Shown here piece by piece: positions 1 through 10,191 of a stretch of DNA of 64,000 nt; within the stretch, counting starts at the first letter, position 1; each line of letters begins with the position of its first letter. This DNA comes from an uncultured Eubacteriales bacterium (GTDB taxonomy: Bacteria; Bacillota; Clostridia; Oscillospirales; CAG-272). The position numbers and the translations under genes are program-made. The DNA lies in assembly GCA_934525675.1 (NCBI GenBank), contig CAKSZH010000007.1, positions 54,134-118,133 on the forward strand, in the 5' to 3' direction. The notes beneath the pieces were generated by a model. That model made no database searches. It was not told where the DNA came from and was given only the letters and a program-made list of their open reading frames with translations.

Positions 1-1248
1 TGGCTGACGAGGTATCTTTGTATCCGAAGCGGTTGACTCGGCAGGTTCATATGAAAGACGCCGGAATTCAAAGTATTCCGCAGGATGTTCATTGTGCCGT
101 GGCGGAGCGGTCCCACGTGGTGAAGTCTGCAAAACCGGGGAAGCCCCCGCCCGCGGAGCCGCGCGAAGCGCGGCGGGAGGGCGCCGGAGGCGCCCAAAGG
201 CGGGCGACGCGTTCCGCGGCGGGGGGACACGACCCGTCCCCTTGACGCAAAACCTGCGGGGGGGGAATGCGAACTTCCCTCAAAATCTTCCCGCGGAACG
301 CGTCCTGCCCGCCCCGCGGGCGGGGGAACGAACGCTTTCTGCTTTCCTTCATTGGTTGCGCCCGCTCCGCCCGGCTCCCGGAACTGTCCGTAACCCGGCT
401 CCGCGCGGGTGAGATTCTTTGTATTCTCGTTGTACAACCATCGCGCGCCGCGCTTGCAGAAACTTCCGTTCCCGACCCGCGCGAGAGATACCCGAAAAAC
501 TTCTTCTGTCCATTCCCCGCGTGCCGGACACATGATTCTTCCGCCTCGCGCATCCCGGGAGAACCCCGTTCTCCCGCCCCCGCGTGCCGCGGATAAGCGA
601 TTCCGGCTGTACAAGCCCCGCACCCCCGCCGTGAAACTCCTCGTCTCCCGCTCCGCGCGGGTGCCGCGCAATCATTTTCCACGATGCAATCCGCGCGCGG
701 TACTCGAAATAAAAAACAATCGCTTCCCGCTTCACAAACATTCCGTTTCAACTTACCCGCTTCCGCTCACCCCGGCGTTTCTGCAATCGTCCGCGTCCGG
801 CGAAAGAAGCGACATTCCCCGCCCCTGCCTCAAAAAGCAGGGGCGGAGGGGTGGGGCATTCCCTTGGGGAGGGGTTCCCCCTCCCCGAAGGGCGAACCTT
901 TCGGATACCTTTCCCTTCGTCGGGAAAGGTATCCCCCGCGCGGGGAGCGCATAACAAACAATTTTTGATTGCGAAAAATCAGAAGTAAAACTTCAATGCC
1001 TCTCCGTAGCAAATATTAAAAAATTATTGCAGATAAACCGCAAAACGCGGAACATTCAACTTAATCTTCCATTCGTCGGGAAAAGCCGCCCCTGCGGAGC
1101 ATAACAAACAATTTTTGCTTGTAAAGAATCACAAGTAAAACTTCACCCCTCCTGCGGAGCACATAAATAAATCCGTAAAACACGGAGTGTTCAACTTAAA
1201 TCCCTCCCCCCGCCGGAAGGCGCACCAAAAAAGAAAGGAGTCCGGTCC
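1..1248. repeat. Composite intergenic repeat block 1
   Basis: No convincing gene; the open frames here are GC-rich shadows. Bases ~97-440 recur almost unchanged at ~43762-44100. Bases ~49-440 recur at 63771-64000, where an internal stretch of about 170 bases is missing. Bases ~690-1010 form a second module shared with 4620-5010, 14300-14640, 40720-41060 and 44190-44500. It contains a hairpin around CCCCGCCCCTGC / GCAGGGGCGG and another around ACCTTTCCC / GGGAAAGGT. At 158-174 (GCCGCGC gaa GCGCGGC) and 179-195 (GGGCGCC gga GGCGCCC) are two perfect tight hairpins. The last ~250 bases hold the short ACAAACAATT...AAAACTTCA module and the GAACGC...GCGTTC type module. Confidence 0.8.
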
Positions 1249-3861
1249 ATGCAACCATCCCCCCTGCCCCGTACCGAAGGCGAACCCGCATTTGCCGCCG
1301 TTTACCTGCTCGATCAACCCTATGCCATCGACCGGGCGTTCGATTACCGCATCCCCGACCTGTTCCGGGAGGACATCCGCCGCGGTTCCTTTGTCACGGT
1401 CCCCTTTGGCGCAGGCAACAAAACAAAGATCGGACTGGTCACCGGAATCAAAGATTCCACCGACGCAAAGAACATCAAACCGATCGACGACCTGCTCGCG
1501 GGCAGTATGGCACTCGACGAGGAAATGACAGACCTCTGCCTCCGGCTTGCCGAAACCACACTTTCGACCGTCGGAGACGCCGTTCGCGCCGCAGTCCCCA
1601 CCTTCGCACTCGGCTCCGTCACAGAGCATTTTGCCCCCGTTCCCGGGAGATCCTATTCCGGTGCCGACGAGACCCTCGCGGCAATTTACCGAACCGCCAC
1701 GGAGTGCGGCGACCTCACCGTCCGACGGCTCCGTACCGAAACCGGCGGTGCAATTCCAACGGCTGCCCTTACCGCCCTCTGCCGCAAGCTCACCCGGCTC
1801 GGGTACTTTACATGTATCGCTACACCGGACGCCACGCATTTGGGTACCGTCCGCAGGCTTTACTGCCTCGCGACTGACCGGGAGACCGCCGTCCTCCTTT
1901 CAAACGGAGAGGGCGCCGGCGCGACCCGGCTCCGTTCCTCTGCGCACCGCGAAATTCTCCGATGCTTCCTGTCCCTCCCCGAGGGTACGGAGCTGCCGGA
2001 GGAATTCTTCACCGGCGGAGAAGACGGAACAACTCCTCCCCGCCGCTATTCCCGCCCGCAGTTGAAAGCGTTGACGGAAAAAGACTTGCTCTCGGTGAGA
2101 GAGGAGGTCGTATTCCGCGACCCCGTCCGTCCGGCGGCATCGGAACCGAAGGAGTATCAGCTGAACGACGAGCAGGCGGCGGCGCTCGGGCAGCTTGTCC
2201 GCATGGCGGACGACAAAAAAGCGCACGCGGCACTGCTCCACGGCGTGACGGGCTCGGGAAAGACCTGCGTCATGACCGGAATCCTCGATCACATTCTCGG
2301 AGGGGGCGGCGGGGCGATCCTGCTCCTCCCCGAGATCTCCCTGACCCCGCAGACGCTGTCCATCTTCTGCTCGCGGTATGGAGAAAAGGTCGCCGTCATT
2401 CATTCGGGGCTTTCGCAGGGCGAACGCTATGACGCCTACCGCCGCATCCGCGAGGGCTTGGCAACGCTGGTCATCGGCACCCGCTCCGCAGTGTTCGCGC
2501 CCGTCCGGAACCTGCGCCTCATCATCATGGACGAGGAGCAGGAGCACACCTACAAATCCGACCGCGATCCCAAGTATCACGCGCGCGACGTGGCACGGTT
2601 CCGCTGTGCCAGAAACAACGCGCTGCTGCTGCTTGCTTCCGCCACCCCGACGCTGGAGACCTACAAAAAGGCGCTCGACGGTACCTATACCCTGCTCCGC
2701 CTGACCAAGCGTTATCACGACGTTCCGCTCCCCGAGGTGCGGATTGCGGACATGAAGCGGGAGGTATCCGGGCAATCGGTCACGCCGATCGGGAACGAAC
2801 TGCTCCGCGAGATGTTCCGGGTGAAGAAGAACGGCGAGCAATCGCTGCTGTTTCTCAACCGCCGCGGATTCAACCGCTACCTGTCCTGCCGTTCGTGCGG
2901 CAAGCCGGTTCTCTGCCCCAACTGTTCGGTCGCCCTGACCTATCATACCGACAAGGGGACCTTTGAACGCGGGCATCTGGTCTGCCACCTTTGCGGCGCA
3001 AGGCTTCCCGTTCCGTCGGTCTGTCCGTCCTGCTCCTCGGAGCATCTGGCGCGGCTCGGGTTCGGTACCCAGCGCATTGAAAAGGACCTTTCCGACCTGC
3101 TTCCCGACGCGCGGATCCTCCGCATGGACGCGGACTCGACCTCGGAAAAGGGCGCATATGACGAGATGCTCGGCGCGTTCCGCCGGCACGAGGCAGATAT
3201 CCTGCTCGGCACCCAGATGGTGACCAAGGGACACGATTTCCCGGACGTCACGCTGGTCGGGGTTCTCAACGCAGACGCGTCCATGTTTGCGGACGACTAC
3301 CGCGCGGCGGAACACACCTTCTCCATGCTGACACAGGTCATCGGCAGAGCGGGGCGCGCGGACAAGCCGGGGCTTGCGATCATTCAGACGAACAACCCGG
3401 ACGCGGAGGTCATCCGGTATGCCGTGGCGCAGGATTATGAACGGTTCTATGAAAACGAAATCCGCCTGCGGCGCGAGCTGACCTTCCCGCCGTTCTGCGA
3501 CATGGTGCTTCTCACCGTTACGGCGGAGGAGGAACGCGCGGTGCTTTCCGCCGCCCTCGCCTGCCGGAAGGAATTTGACCGCATGACCGCACCCGGAGGC
3601 GAATACGCCGACGTGAAGCAGGTGGTATTCGGTCCGTTTGAGGCGCCGGTCTACCGCATGGACGGAAAGTATCGGATGCGGCTCGTGATAAAATGCGTGC
3701 TCAACCGCCGCTCGCGTGCGTTGTTTGCGGAGCTTTTACGGAAAGCGTCCGCCCCGGTGCGGAAGAAACCGGGGTTCCCGGCGGGGGGAAAACCGGGAAC
3801 GGGGGATACGCCCGCCGGAAAATACACGCTGTCGGTGGATTTCAATCCGTCGTCGTTGTGA
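1249..3861 (+). CDS. priA: Primosomal replication-restart helicase PriA
   Basis: 870 aa. PriA is the 3'-to-5' DNA helicase that recognises stalled forks and reloads the replisome. Visible features are an N-terminal fork-binding region beginning AVYLLDQPYAIDRAFDYRIP, a Walker A motif GVTGSGKT (residue ~340), a Walker B box MDEEQEHTYKSD, and two zinc-binding clusters (CRSCGKPVLCPNC and CHLCGARLPVPSVCPSCSS). The helicase core also shows GTQMVTKGHDFPDV and QVIGRAGRA. An AAGAAAGGAG ribosome site precedes the ATG. The protein is somewhat longer than usual (about 730-800 aa), with a Gly/Pro-rich insertion near the C-terminus (KKPGFPAGGKPGTGDTPAG). It heads the def-fmt-rsmB region, as in many Firmicutes, but a 1.3-kb repeat block separates it from def. 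Confidence 0.97.
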   Translation: MQPSPLPRTEGEPAFAAVYLLDQPYAIDRAFDYRIPDLFREDIRRGSFVTVPFGAGNKTKIGLVTGIKDSTDAKNIKPIDDLLAGSMALDEEMTDLCLRLAETTLSTVGDAVRAAVPTFALGSVTEHFAPVPGRSYSGADETLAAIYRTATECGDLTVRRLRTETGGAIPTAALTALCRKLTRLGYFTCIATPDATHLGTVRRLYCLATDRETAVLLSNGEGAGATRLRSSAHREILRCFLSLPEGTELPEEFFTGGEDGTTPPRRYSRPQLKALTEKDLLSVREEVVFRDPVRPAASEPKEYQLNDEQAAALGQLVRMADDKKAHAALLHGVTGSGKTCVMTGILDHILGGGGGAILLLPEISLTPQTLSIFCSRYGEKVAVIHSGLSQGERYDAYRRIREGLATLVIGTRSAVFAPVRNLRLIIMDEEQEHTYKSDRDPKYHARDVARFRCARNNALLLLASATPTLETYKKALDGTYTLLRLTKRYHDVPLPEVRIADMKREVSGQSVTPIGNELLREMFRVKKNGEQSLLFLNRRGFNRYLSCRSCGKPVLCPNCSVALTYHTDKGTFERGHLVCHLCGARLPVPSVCPSCSSEHLARLGFGTQRIEKDLSDLLPDARILRMDADSTSEKGAYDEMLGAFRRHEADILLGTQMVTKGHDFPDVTLVGVLNADASMFADDYRAAEHTFSMLTQVIGRAGRADKPGLAIIQTNNPDAEVIRYAVAQDYERFYENEIRLRRELTFPPFCDMVLLTVTAEEERAVLSAALACRKEFDRMTAPGGEYADVKQVVFGPFEAPVYRMDGKYRMRLVIKCVLNRRSRALFAELLRKASAPVRKKPGFPAGGKPGTGDTPAGKYTLSVDFNPSSL

Positions 3862-5168
3862 GGAAGGGAGTTTTCCCTGCGGGAGCTTTGAAGTTTTGCT
3901 TCTGATTTTTTGTAAGCAAAAATTGTTTGTTTTGCGCTCCGCGCGCAGGGGAAAACGGTTCAGTTGAACGCTCCGCGTTCGACGGTTTATTTGCTATAAT
4001 TTATTTGTTTTTGCTCCGCAGGAGTATTGAAGTTTTACTTGTGATTCTTTACAAGCAATCATTGTTTATTATGTGCTCCCCGCACGGGGAAATATTCTGT
4101 AACTTGGCGTCACACACCATTTTATTAGCGATAATTTTTCGTTTTTGCTCCGCAGGGACCTCTTTTCCTAACGAAAGGAAAAGAGGTCGGAAAAGGTTCG
4201 CCCTGAGGGAGACTCTGTCTCCCTACGGGAATACCCTCTGCCCGCCCCGACTGGGGGGAAGGTCGGGGCGGGAAAGACAAAATGCAGCGGAATTCTGAAG
4301 TGTTGCAAAAACGCGTTCGGATATTGAAAATGGGTAATGTAGCAATTACGGGGGTATACGCGCGGGGATTGTTTTACGAAAAAACGATTGGATAGCACCC
4401 GCGCGGGTCGGTAAACGAGATAATTCTCGCTCGCCCGCTTCCCGGGAGACCCACGTTCTCCCGCCCCCGCGCGAATTGACGAGCTCCTGCGAAGCGCCGA
4501 AACTTTGCCCCCCGCGAGCGACGAAATGGTGAATTCTCGCGGAACTCCACACGCGCCCCCGCTGTGAAACTCCCGTTCCCGGCTTGCGCGGGCGGAGACG
4601 TGTAATATCCGGCAGTACAATCCGCGCGCGTTGCTCGAAATAAAAGACAATCGCCTTCCGCTACACAAACGTCCCGTTTCAACTTCCCCGCTTCCGCTTT
4701 TAACGGCGTTTCTGCAAACGTCCATTTCAGGCGAGAGAAGCGACTCTCCCCGCCCCTGCCTCAAAAAGCAGGGGCGGAGGGGTGGGGCATTCCCTTGGGG
4801 AGGGTCCTCCCTCCCCGAAGGGCGAACCTTTCGGTCGTTTTCGCTTGCGAAAACTGTTTCCACTTCGTCGGGAAAGGTATCCCCCGCGCGGGAGCGCATA
4901 ACAAACAATTATAGATTACAAAAAATTCAGAAGAATAGCTTCAAAGTTCCCTGCGGAGCGAAAACAAACAATTCTCGATTGCAAAAAATCAGAAGTTAAA
5001 CTTCAATGCTCCCGCGGAGCAAAAAATAATCAATTATAATTACAGCTATACCGCAGGAAGCAGACTTTCAATTCAGCAATCCAAAACGAAAGAATTTCAC
5101 TGAAAATCCACAGAATACCGAATGTTCAATCAACCCCCAAAACATTTCAAAGAAAGAGGTATCATCCC
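3862..5168. repeat. Composite intergenic repeat block 2
   Basis: 1.3 kb between priA and def without a credible gene. The ACAAGCAA...TTGTTTGTT module occurs in the sense orientation near 3890-3930 and 4035-4070, and in the opposite orientation at 4900-5020. The GC-rich module carrying the CCCCGCCCCTGC/GCAGGGGCGG hairpin lies at 4620-4910. Copies therefore occur in both orientations, pointing outward from a central GC-rich part. No promoter for def was recognised with confidence. Confidence 0.75.
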
Positions 5169-5624
5169 ATGGCAAAATTACAGATCCGCAAAGAGGGCGA
5201 CGAGGTACTCCGCAAGGTCTGCCGCCCGGTGGACCAGATCACTCCCCGCATCCTCACCCTGCTTGACGATATGCTGGAAACCATGCGCGCCGCCGACGGT
5301 TGCGGGCTTGCCGCACCGCAGGTGGGCGTTCTCCGCCGGGTCGTCGTCATTGAATGCGAGCCGGGCGAGGTCATCGAGCTTATCAATCCGAAGATCATCG
5401 CCTACTCCGGCGAGCAGGAGGAAGCCGAGGGCTGTCTCTCCCTCCCCGGAAAATTCGGCGTGACCCACCGTCCCGCGCACGTCACCGTCCGGGCGCTCAA
5501 CCGCAAGGGCGAGACCGTCGATTACACCGGCTCCGACCTGCTTGCGCGTTGCTTCTGCCACGAGCTGGACCACCTCGACGGCATTCTTTTCACCGACAAG
5601 GTCATCCGGATGCTCGACGACTGA
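5169..5624 (+). CDS. def: Peptide deformylase
   Basis: 151 aa cytoplasmic metalloenzyme that removes the N-formyl group from nascent proteins. All three signature motifs are present: GCGLAAPQVG, EGCLSLP (metal-ligand Cys) and CHELDHLDG (the HExxH metal site). The ATG follows a GAAAGAGG ribosome site. The length is typical. It lies 96 bases upstream of fmt, so the gene that adds the formyl group (fmt) and the one that removes it (def) are neighbours, the standard bacterial arrangement. Confidence 0.97.
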   Translation: MAKLQIRKEGDEVLRKVCRPVDQITPRILTLLDDMLETMRAADGCGLAAPQVGVLRRVVVIECEPGEVIELINPKIIAYSGEQEEAEGCLSLPGKFGVTHRPAHVTVRALNRKGETVDYTGSDLLARCFCHELDHLDGILFTDKVIRMLDD

Positions 5625-5720
5625 GCGCTATCGTCCGGCGTGCCGCCGTCGGGTCCCGACCTCCGGTCGGTGACCGCCGACAGGCGGCACGCCCCAAACA
5701 AAGCCAGAAAGGAACAACCT

Positions 5721-6722
5721 ATGAGAATCGTATTTATGGGTACCCCCGACTTCGCGCTCTTCTCGCTCCGCGCACTCGTCGAAGCAGGACGCGACCCGAT
5801 CGTCGCCGTCGTCACACAGCCGGATACCCCCAAAGGACGCGGTTACGTCATGACCCCGCCCCCCGTCAAGGTTTACGCAGAGGAACACGGCATTCCCGTC
5901 CTCCAGCCCGCCACCCTGCGCGGCGACGCGTTTGCCGAAGACCTCCGGAATCTTGCCCCCGACCTCATCGTCGTGGCGGCATACGGAAAAATTCTGCCCA
6001 AAAACGTACTGGATTTCCCGGAATACGGCTGCATCAACGTCCACGGTTCCCTGCTCCCCAAATACCGCGGGGCAGCGCCCATGCAGCGGGCGATCATGGA
6101 CGGCGAACGCATGACGGGCGTGACCATTATGTACATGGCAGAGGGGCTTGACACGGGTGATATGCTCATGAAGACCGAGGTCCCGATCGAGGACGACGAC
6201 AACTTTGAGACCGTCCACGACAAGCTCGGCGCGGCGGGCGCGCTCGCCCTCCTCGATACCATTGAGGACCTGAAGAACGGCACCGCGACCCGTACCCCGC
6301 AGGACGATTCGCTTTCCACCTACGCAAAGAAGATTACCAAAGAGGACTGCCTCATTGATTTCGGGAAACCCGCCGGGGCGGTACATGACCTCATCCGCGG
6401 ACTCTCCCCCGTCCCGCTTGCCTTCACGCATACGGGAGACGGAAAGCTGCTCAAAATCCTTTCCGCCAAGCCCGTCATACTGGAGGGAGACGCGGCATAT
6501 GCAAAACCCGGCGAGGTGGTGTCGCTTTCTGACGGGCACGTGACCGTCGCCTGCGGCATTGTTCCCTGCGGAAACGAGACCTGCGACAACACGGGTTGTC
6601 CCAACCACGCGCCGCGCATGGGCGTTGCGTTCCTGCGCGTTCTGCCGGAGGGCAAAGGACGGATGTCGGCGGCGGACTTCATCAACGGCAGAAAAGTAAA
6701 AGTCGGAGAGATTCTTTCATGA
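5721..6722 (+). CDS. fmt: Methionyl-tRNA formyltransferase
   Basis: 333 aa. Transfers a formyl group from 10-formyl-THF to initiator Met-tRNA. The N-terminus MRIVFMGTPDFAL and the catalytic NVHGSLLPKYRGAAP box are classical, followed by the C-terminal tRNA-binding domain. The start at 5721 was chosen over an upstream in-frame ATG (5640) because homologous sequence begins at MRIVF and AGAAAGGAACAACCT precedes it. The stop overlaps the next ATG (ATGA at 6719-6722), indicating translational coupling to rsmB. A Cys-rich insertion near residues 270-295 (CGIVPCGNETCDNTGC) is unusual for the family and might bind a metal; that is only a guess. Confidence 0.96.
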   Translation: MRIVFMGTPDFALFSLRALVEAGRDPIVAVVTQPDTPKGRGYVMTPPPVKVYAEEHGIPVLQPATLRGDAFAEDLRNLAPDLIVVAAYGKILPKNVLDFPEYGCINVHGSLLPKYRGAAPMQRAIMDGERMTGVTIMYMAEGLDTGDMLMKTEVPIEDDDNFETVHDKLGAAGALALLDTIEDLKNGTATRTPQDDSLSTYAKKITKEDCLIDFGKPAGAVHDLIRGLSPVPLAFTHTGDGKLLKILSAKPVILEGDAAYAKPGEVVSLSDGHVTVACGIVPCGNETCDNTGCPNHAPRMGVAFLRVLPEGKGRMSAADFINGRKVKVGEILS

Positions 6723-8650
6723 AAGAAAAAAACGGCACCGCGTCCGGGAAGAGCGCCGGGACTGCGCCCCATCTGACCACGAAAAAAAAGAATGCACGGT
6801 CTGCCGGAAACGAAAGATTCCGTCACGCAGGCGGCGACGGAAACAGGGATCCCGGGCAAGCGGCGGGCGACCGCGGACAAGCGGAACCGATGGGGATCCG
6901 CCCGCCCGGAGGATACGGTCTCCGGGCGTGGCGGCGGGCACCCATCGGGGAGCGGACGGCTGCAAGCGGAACCTCACCGTCAGATATGTCTGTTCCGGGA
7001 AAACATCGCCCCGTCACGGCGCGCTCCTGCGCCATGGAGGTCCTCCTCCGGTGCGAGCGCTCCGGGCAATACTCCAACATCGCGCTCGATGCGGCACTGG
7101 AGCGGTCGGGACTGTCAGCGGAGGATCGCGCCCTGACCGCCCGCCTCGTTTACGGCGTGACCGAACGGAGGATCACGCTTGACCGTATTCTCTCGTCGCT
7201 CTCCGACAGAGAGGACATGGAACCGGAGGTGCGTACCGCCCTGCGGCTCGGTCTTTATCAGCTTGCGTACCTTGACCGTATTCCCGACCATGCCGCGGTG
7301 GATGAAAGCGTCCGGCTGGTTTCCCGCCGCGCGTCGGGCTTCGTCAATGCCGTACTGCGTCAGTTCCTCCGCACGGGGAAGATCATTCCCCTGCCGCCGG
7401 AGCCGGACGCGGCTGATCTTGCCGGACAAGCAGGCCCCGGAACGGATCCGGCGGCTATCCCGGCAGTTTCCGTTTCGGCGACTGCCCCGGCGGCTTCTGC
7501 CCGGAATCCGGAACAGGTTCACTTCCCGCCCCTTTCGGATACCGCCCGCAAAACGGCAACCGAATACCTGTCGGTGCTCTGCTCGGTCCCCGCGCCGCTC
7601 GTGTCAAAGTTTCTTGACTTTTACCCCTATGACCGGGTAAAGTCGCTTTTGCTGGCGTTCGGGGAAACCGCGCCGCTGACCCTCCGGGTCAATACCGAAA
7701 AAATAACCCGCGACGACCTGATCGCATTGCTTGAAAAGGCGGGCGTTTCCGCGCAACCCGCGCGCTATGCCCCGACCGGGGTCACGCTTCCCGCCGGCGC
7801 GGGAATGTCTCTCCGTGACCTGCCGGGCTTTGCGGACGGACTCTTCTTCGTGCAGGACGAGGCGTCCCAGATCTGCACGGCGGCGGTCGGTGCCCGTCCC
7901 GGCGACACCGTGGCGGACGTGTGTGCCTGCCCCGGCTCCAAGTCCTTCGGAATGGCGCTGGATATGAAAAATACCGGTCGCGTGTTCTCCTCGGACCTGC
8001 ACGAAAGCAAGCTGTCGCTCATCCGGGACGGCGCGAAACGACTGTCCATCAAAATCATTTCCGCCTCCGCGCACGACGCGAGAACCCCGGATCCGTCGCT
8101 CCTCGGCAAATGCGACCGCGTGCTGTGCGACGTTCCCTGCTCCGGGTACGGCGTGATCGGAAAAAAGCCGGAACTGCGCTACAAAGACCCCGCAGAGACC
8201 GCCGCGCTCCCCGACATTCAGCTCGGCATTGCGCTGGCGTCTGCGGATCTGGTCAAGCCGGGCGGCGTTCTGGTCTACTCGACCTGCACGCTCTTCCCCG
8301 AAGAAAATGAAGGAAACGTCGCGCGGTTTCTCGCGGTGCGTCCCGATTTTGCGCCCGAGGGATTTTCGGTGGGCGCGCAGACTGCGGAAACAGATCCGGG
8401 AACGGATCACGGAGCAAAGACCGGAACGGCATCCGAAGGCTATTTTGTGGGAGCGCAACCCGTAAAACCGGGTTCCTCCGAACCGAATCCCTCCGGAGCA
8501 AAGATTCCGGGAAATATTTCGGGGATCGGTCCGAAAACAGAGCTCCCCGCGGCACGCCTCGACGTTCCCTCTGGCATGGTCACGCTTGCCCCCGACACCC
8601 ACGGTACCGACGGCTTTTTTGTGGCAAAACTGAGACGGAAGCGCGAATGA
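6719..8650 (+). CDS. rsmB: 16S rRNA m5C967 methyltransferase RsmB, extended
   Basis: 643 aa from the coupled ATG at 6719, against about 430-450 aa for the family. The conserved part starts near residue 100 with a NusB-like RNA-binding domain (RSCAMEVLLRCERSG...). After a Pro/Ala-rich insertion comes the Rossmann methyltransferase domain: SAM motif VCACPGSKS (~residue 400), DVPCSGYG (~471) and the catalytic YSTCTLFPEE (~519). A second low-complexity insertion (~550-600) splits the C-terminal end. The first ~100 residues include bases that belong to a dispersed stem-loop repeat (6892-6951), so the functional start may lie downstream, for example at the ATG of MSVPGKHRP. The stop overlaps an ATG (ATGA at 8647-8650). 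Confidence 0.92.
   Translation: MKEKNGTASGKSAGTAPHLTTKKKNARSAGNERFRHAGGDGNRDPGQAAGDRGQAEPMGIRPPGGYGLRAWRRAPIGERTAASGTSPSDMSVPGKHRPVTARSCAMEVLLRCERSGQYSNIALDAALERSGLSAEDRALTARLVYGVTERRITLDRILSSLSDREDMEPEVRTALRLGLYQLAYLDRIPDHAAVDESVRLVSRRASGFVNAVLRQFLRTGKIIPLPPEPDAADLAGQAGPGTDPAAIPAVSVSATAPAASARNPEQVHFPPLSDTARKTATEYLSVLCSVPAPLVSKFLDFYPYDRVKSLLLAFGETAPLTLRVNTEKITRDDLIALLEKAGVSAQPARYAPTGVTLPAGAGMSLRDLPGFADGLFFVQDEASQICTAAVGARPGDTVADVCACPGSKSFGMALDMKNTGRVFSSDLHESKLSLIRDGAKRLSIKIISASAHDARTPDPSLLGKCDRVLCDVPCSGYGVIGKKPELRYKDPAETAALPDIQLGIALASADLVKPGGVLVYSTCTLFPEENEGNVARFLAVRPDFAPEGFSVGAQTAETDPGTDHGAKTGTASEGYFVGAQPVKPGSSEPNPSGAKIPGNISGIGPKTELPAARLDVPSGMVTLAPDTHGTDGFFVAKLRRKRE
6892..6951. repeat. Short stem-loop repeat, copy 1 (inside rsmB frame)
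   Basis: One of three copies of a ~60-base repeat. The core is CGCCCGGAG (6903-6911), an 8-base loop, and CTCCGGGCG (6920-6928), followed by TGGCGGCGGGC. The other copies are at 11752-11811 and 34480-34535. This one lies in the N-terminal reading frame of rsmB. Confidence 0.8.
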
Positions 8651-8805
8651 CGACCGGCACGCACGTGAGAAGTGCCTTCTCCGTGCGCAGCGTTCGGCTT
8701 TCGACGACCGCGGCAGATTTTGTCACACTTTTGCATAACATAAGATCGTTTTTTTCGCGCAAACTTGAAAATGACGGAAACCGTATTTCCGTGAAAGGAC
8801 CATTC

Positions 8806-10191
8806 ATGAACAGTTCCGAAGATAAAAACGGGCGGGCGGCAGCCGCAATAGCGGGCATTGACACGTCTGCGGCAGATTTCCACACAGTCGCGGACACGTC
8901 CGCGGCGGAGTTCTCCGCAGAGATGTCTGCCCGGACACGGAAAGACACGGGCACGGGGCCGTCTGCGGCAAAAGGCTCCGCGGATTCGTCCGGTGCAATG
9001 CAGGCGGGAACGGATCTATCCGGGAAAGCGCCCGCGGACACCGGTAACGGTACCTCCGCGGAGGACCGCCTCAACGCATCCGCCGAAAATGACGGTATCC
9101 CGAAGGTCGATCTGCTTTCCCTGTATCCGGACGAGCTGGAGTCGCTCCTGGTCGCGCTCGGCGAGCCGAAGTTCCGCGCAAAGCAGCTGTTCTCCCCGCT
9201 TCAGCACGGAATTTCCCCGGAACAGCTCACGACCATCGGCAAAGCCACGAAGGAAAAGCTCTCCCGCGCGGCGTTCTACCGTCTTCCCACAGTGGAGCGC
9301 AAGCTGGTATCGGCAATTGACGGAACAGTCAAGTACCTGTTCGGACTTGCGGACGGCAACTGCGTCGAAGCCGTCGTTATGAAATACAAGCACGGCAACA
9401 CCGTCTGCATTTCCTCGCAGGTCGGTTGCCGCATGGGGTGCCGCTTCTGTGCGTCCACCATCGGCGGTAAGGTGCGCGACCTGACGGCTGGCGAGCTGAT
9501 GGGGCAGGTCCTCATGGCGCAGATCGACACCGGAGAACGCATCGACGGCATCGTCATGATGGGCATCGGCGAGCCGCTTGACAACTACCGGAACGTCGTC
9601 CGCTTCCTCCGCCTCGTCGGACATCCGGACGGGCTTTGCATCGGGTATCGCCACATTTCGCTCTCCACCTGCGGACTGGTGCCCCGGATCTACGATCTGG
9701 CAAAGGAAAACCTGCCAATTACCCTGTCCATCTCGCTCCACGCGCCCGACGACGAGACAAGGTCGTCCATCATGCCCGTCAACCGCGCGTATCCGGTGGA
9801 CGAATTGCTCCGTGCCTGCCGCGACTGGTTCCTGACAACTGGGCGGCGCATTTCGTTTGAATACACGCTGATCGCGGGCAAAAACGATTCAAGAGAAAAC
9901 GCCGCGGCGCTTGCGAAGAAGCTCAATTCCGCGCTCCGGACGGACGGCGAAACCATGCCGATCCACGTCAATCTCATCCCCGTCAACGAGGTCACGGAAA
10001 CGGGGTTTGTCCGTTCGGGCAGGCAGGCGGTCGCCGCATTTGCCGCGGTACTCGAAAAGCACGGCATCCGCGCCACGGTCCGCCGCAAGCTCGGCTCGGA
10101 CATCAACGCCTCCTGCGGGCAGCTCCGCCGCGCGGCAATGAAGGAGGGGTCTGCGGAAGCGGCGGGAAAACCGGAGGAGGGCGGCAACTGA
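8806..10191 (+). CDS. rlmN: Dual-specificity 23S rRNA/tRNA A2 methyltransferase RlmN
   Basis: 461 aa radical-SAM enzyme that methylates C2 of A2503 in 23S rRNA and A37 in tRNAs. The radical-SAM cluster motif is CRMGCRFC (C-x3-C-x2-C). SISLHAPDDETR, MPVNRAYPVDELL and the late Cys of SDINASCGQLR, which carries the methyl intermediate in the family, are also visible. The start at 8806 was chosen because GTGAAAGGACCATTC precedes it. An in-frame ATG at 8647 overlaps the rsmB stop and would add 53 residues of unlikely sequence. The first ~100 residues (rich in Ala, Ser, Thr, Asp) are low complexity and absent from typical RlmN (~350 aa). The conserved region begins at VDLLSLYPDELESLL. Confidence 0.95.
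   Translation: MNSSEDKNGRAAAAIAGIDTSAADFHTVADTSAAEFSAEMSARTRKDTGTGPSAAKGSADSSGAMQAGTDLSGKAPADTGNGTSAEDRLNASAENDGIPKVDLLSLYPDELESLLVALGEPKFRAKQLFSPLQHGISPEQLTTIGKATKEKLSRAAFYRLPTVERKLVSAIDGTVKYLFGLADGNCVEAVVMKYKHGNTVCISSQVGCRMGCRFCASTIGGKVRDLTAGELMGQVLMAQIDTGERIDGIVMMGIGEPLDNYRNVVRFLRLVGHPDGLCIGYRHISLSTCGLVPRIYDLAKENLPITLSISLHAPDDETRSSIMPVNRAYPVDELLRACRDWFLTTGRRISFEYTLIAGKNDSRENAAALAKKLNSALRTDGETMPIHVNLIPVNEVTETGFVRSGRQAVAAFAAVLEKHGIRATVRRKLGSDINASCGQLRRAAMKEGSAEAAGKPEEGGN

Noticed and set aside
89..751. Long overlapping open frames on both strands in block 1 (also in the blocks near 4200-4900, 40100-41100 and 43470-44450)
   Set aside because: They are Arg/Pro/Ala-rich, overlap each other, lack ribosome sites and lie in non-coding repeats with hairpins. 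High GC explains the open frames.
1..1248. CRISPR array or IS element as explanation of the repeats
   Set aside because: The repeats are not regularly spaced with unique spacers, and no Cas, transposase or terminal inverted repeat with target duplication is visible.
1900..3315. Long minus-strand frame inside priA, and similar long antisense frames inside infB, copA, ftsH, dnaB and rnfC
   Set aside because: These are shadows of strongly biased GC-rich genes; the real gene in each case has family motifs and a ribosome site.
8715..8750. Promoter inside the rsmB-rlmN junction (TTGTCA ... TAAGAT)
   Set aside because: The spacer is only about 15 bases and the elements are weak; not enough to call.
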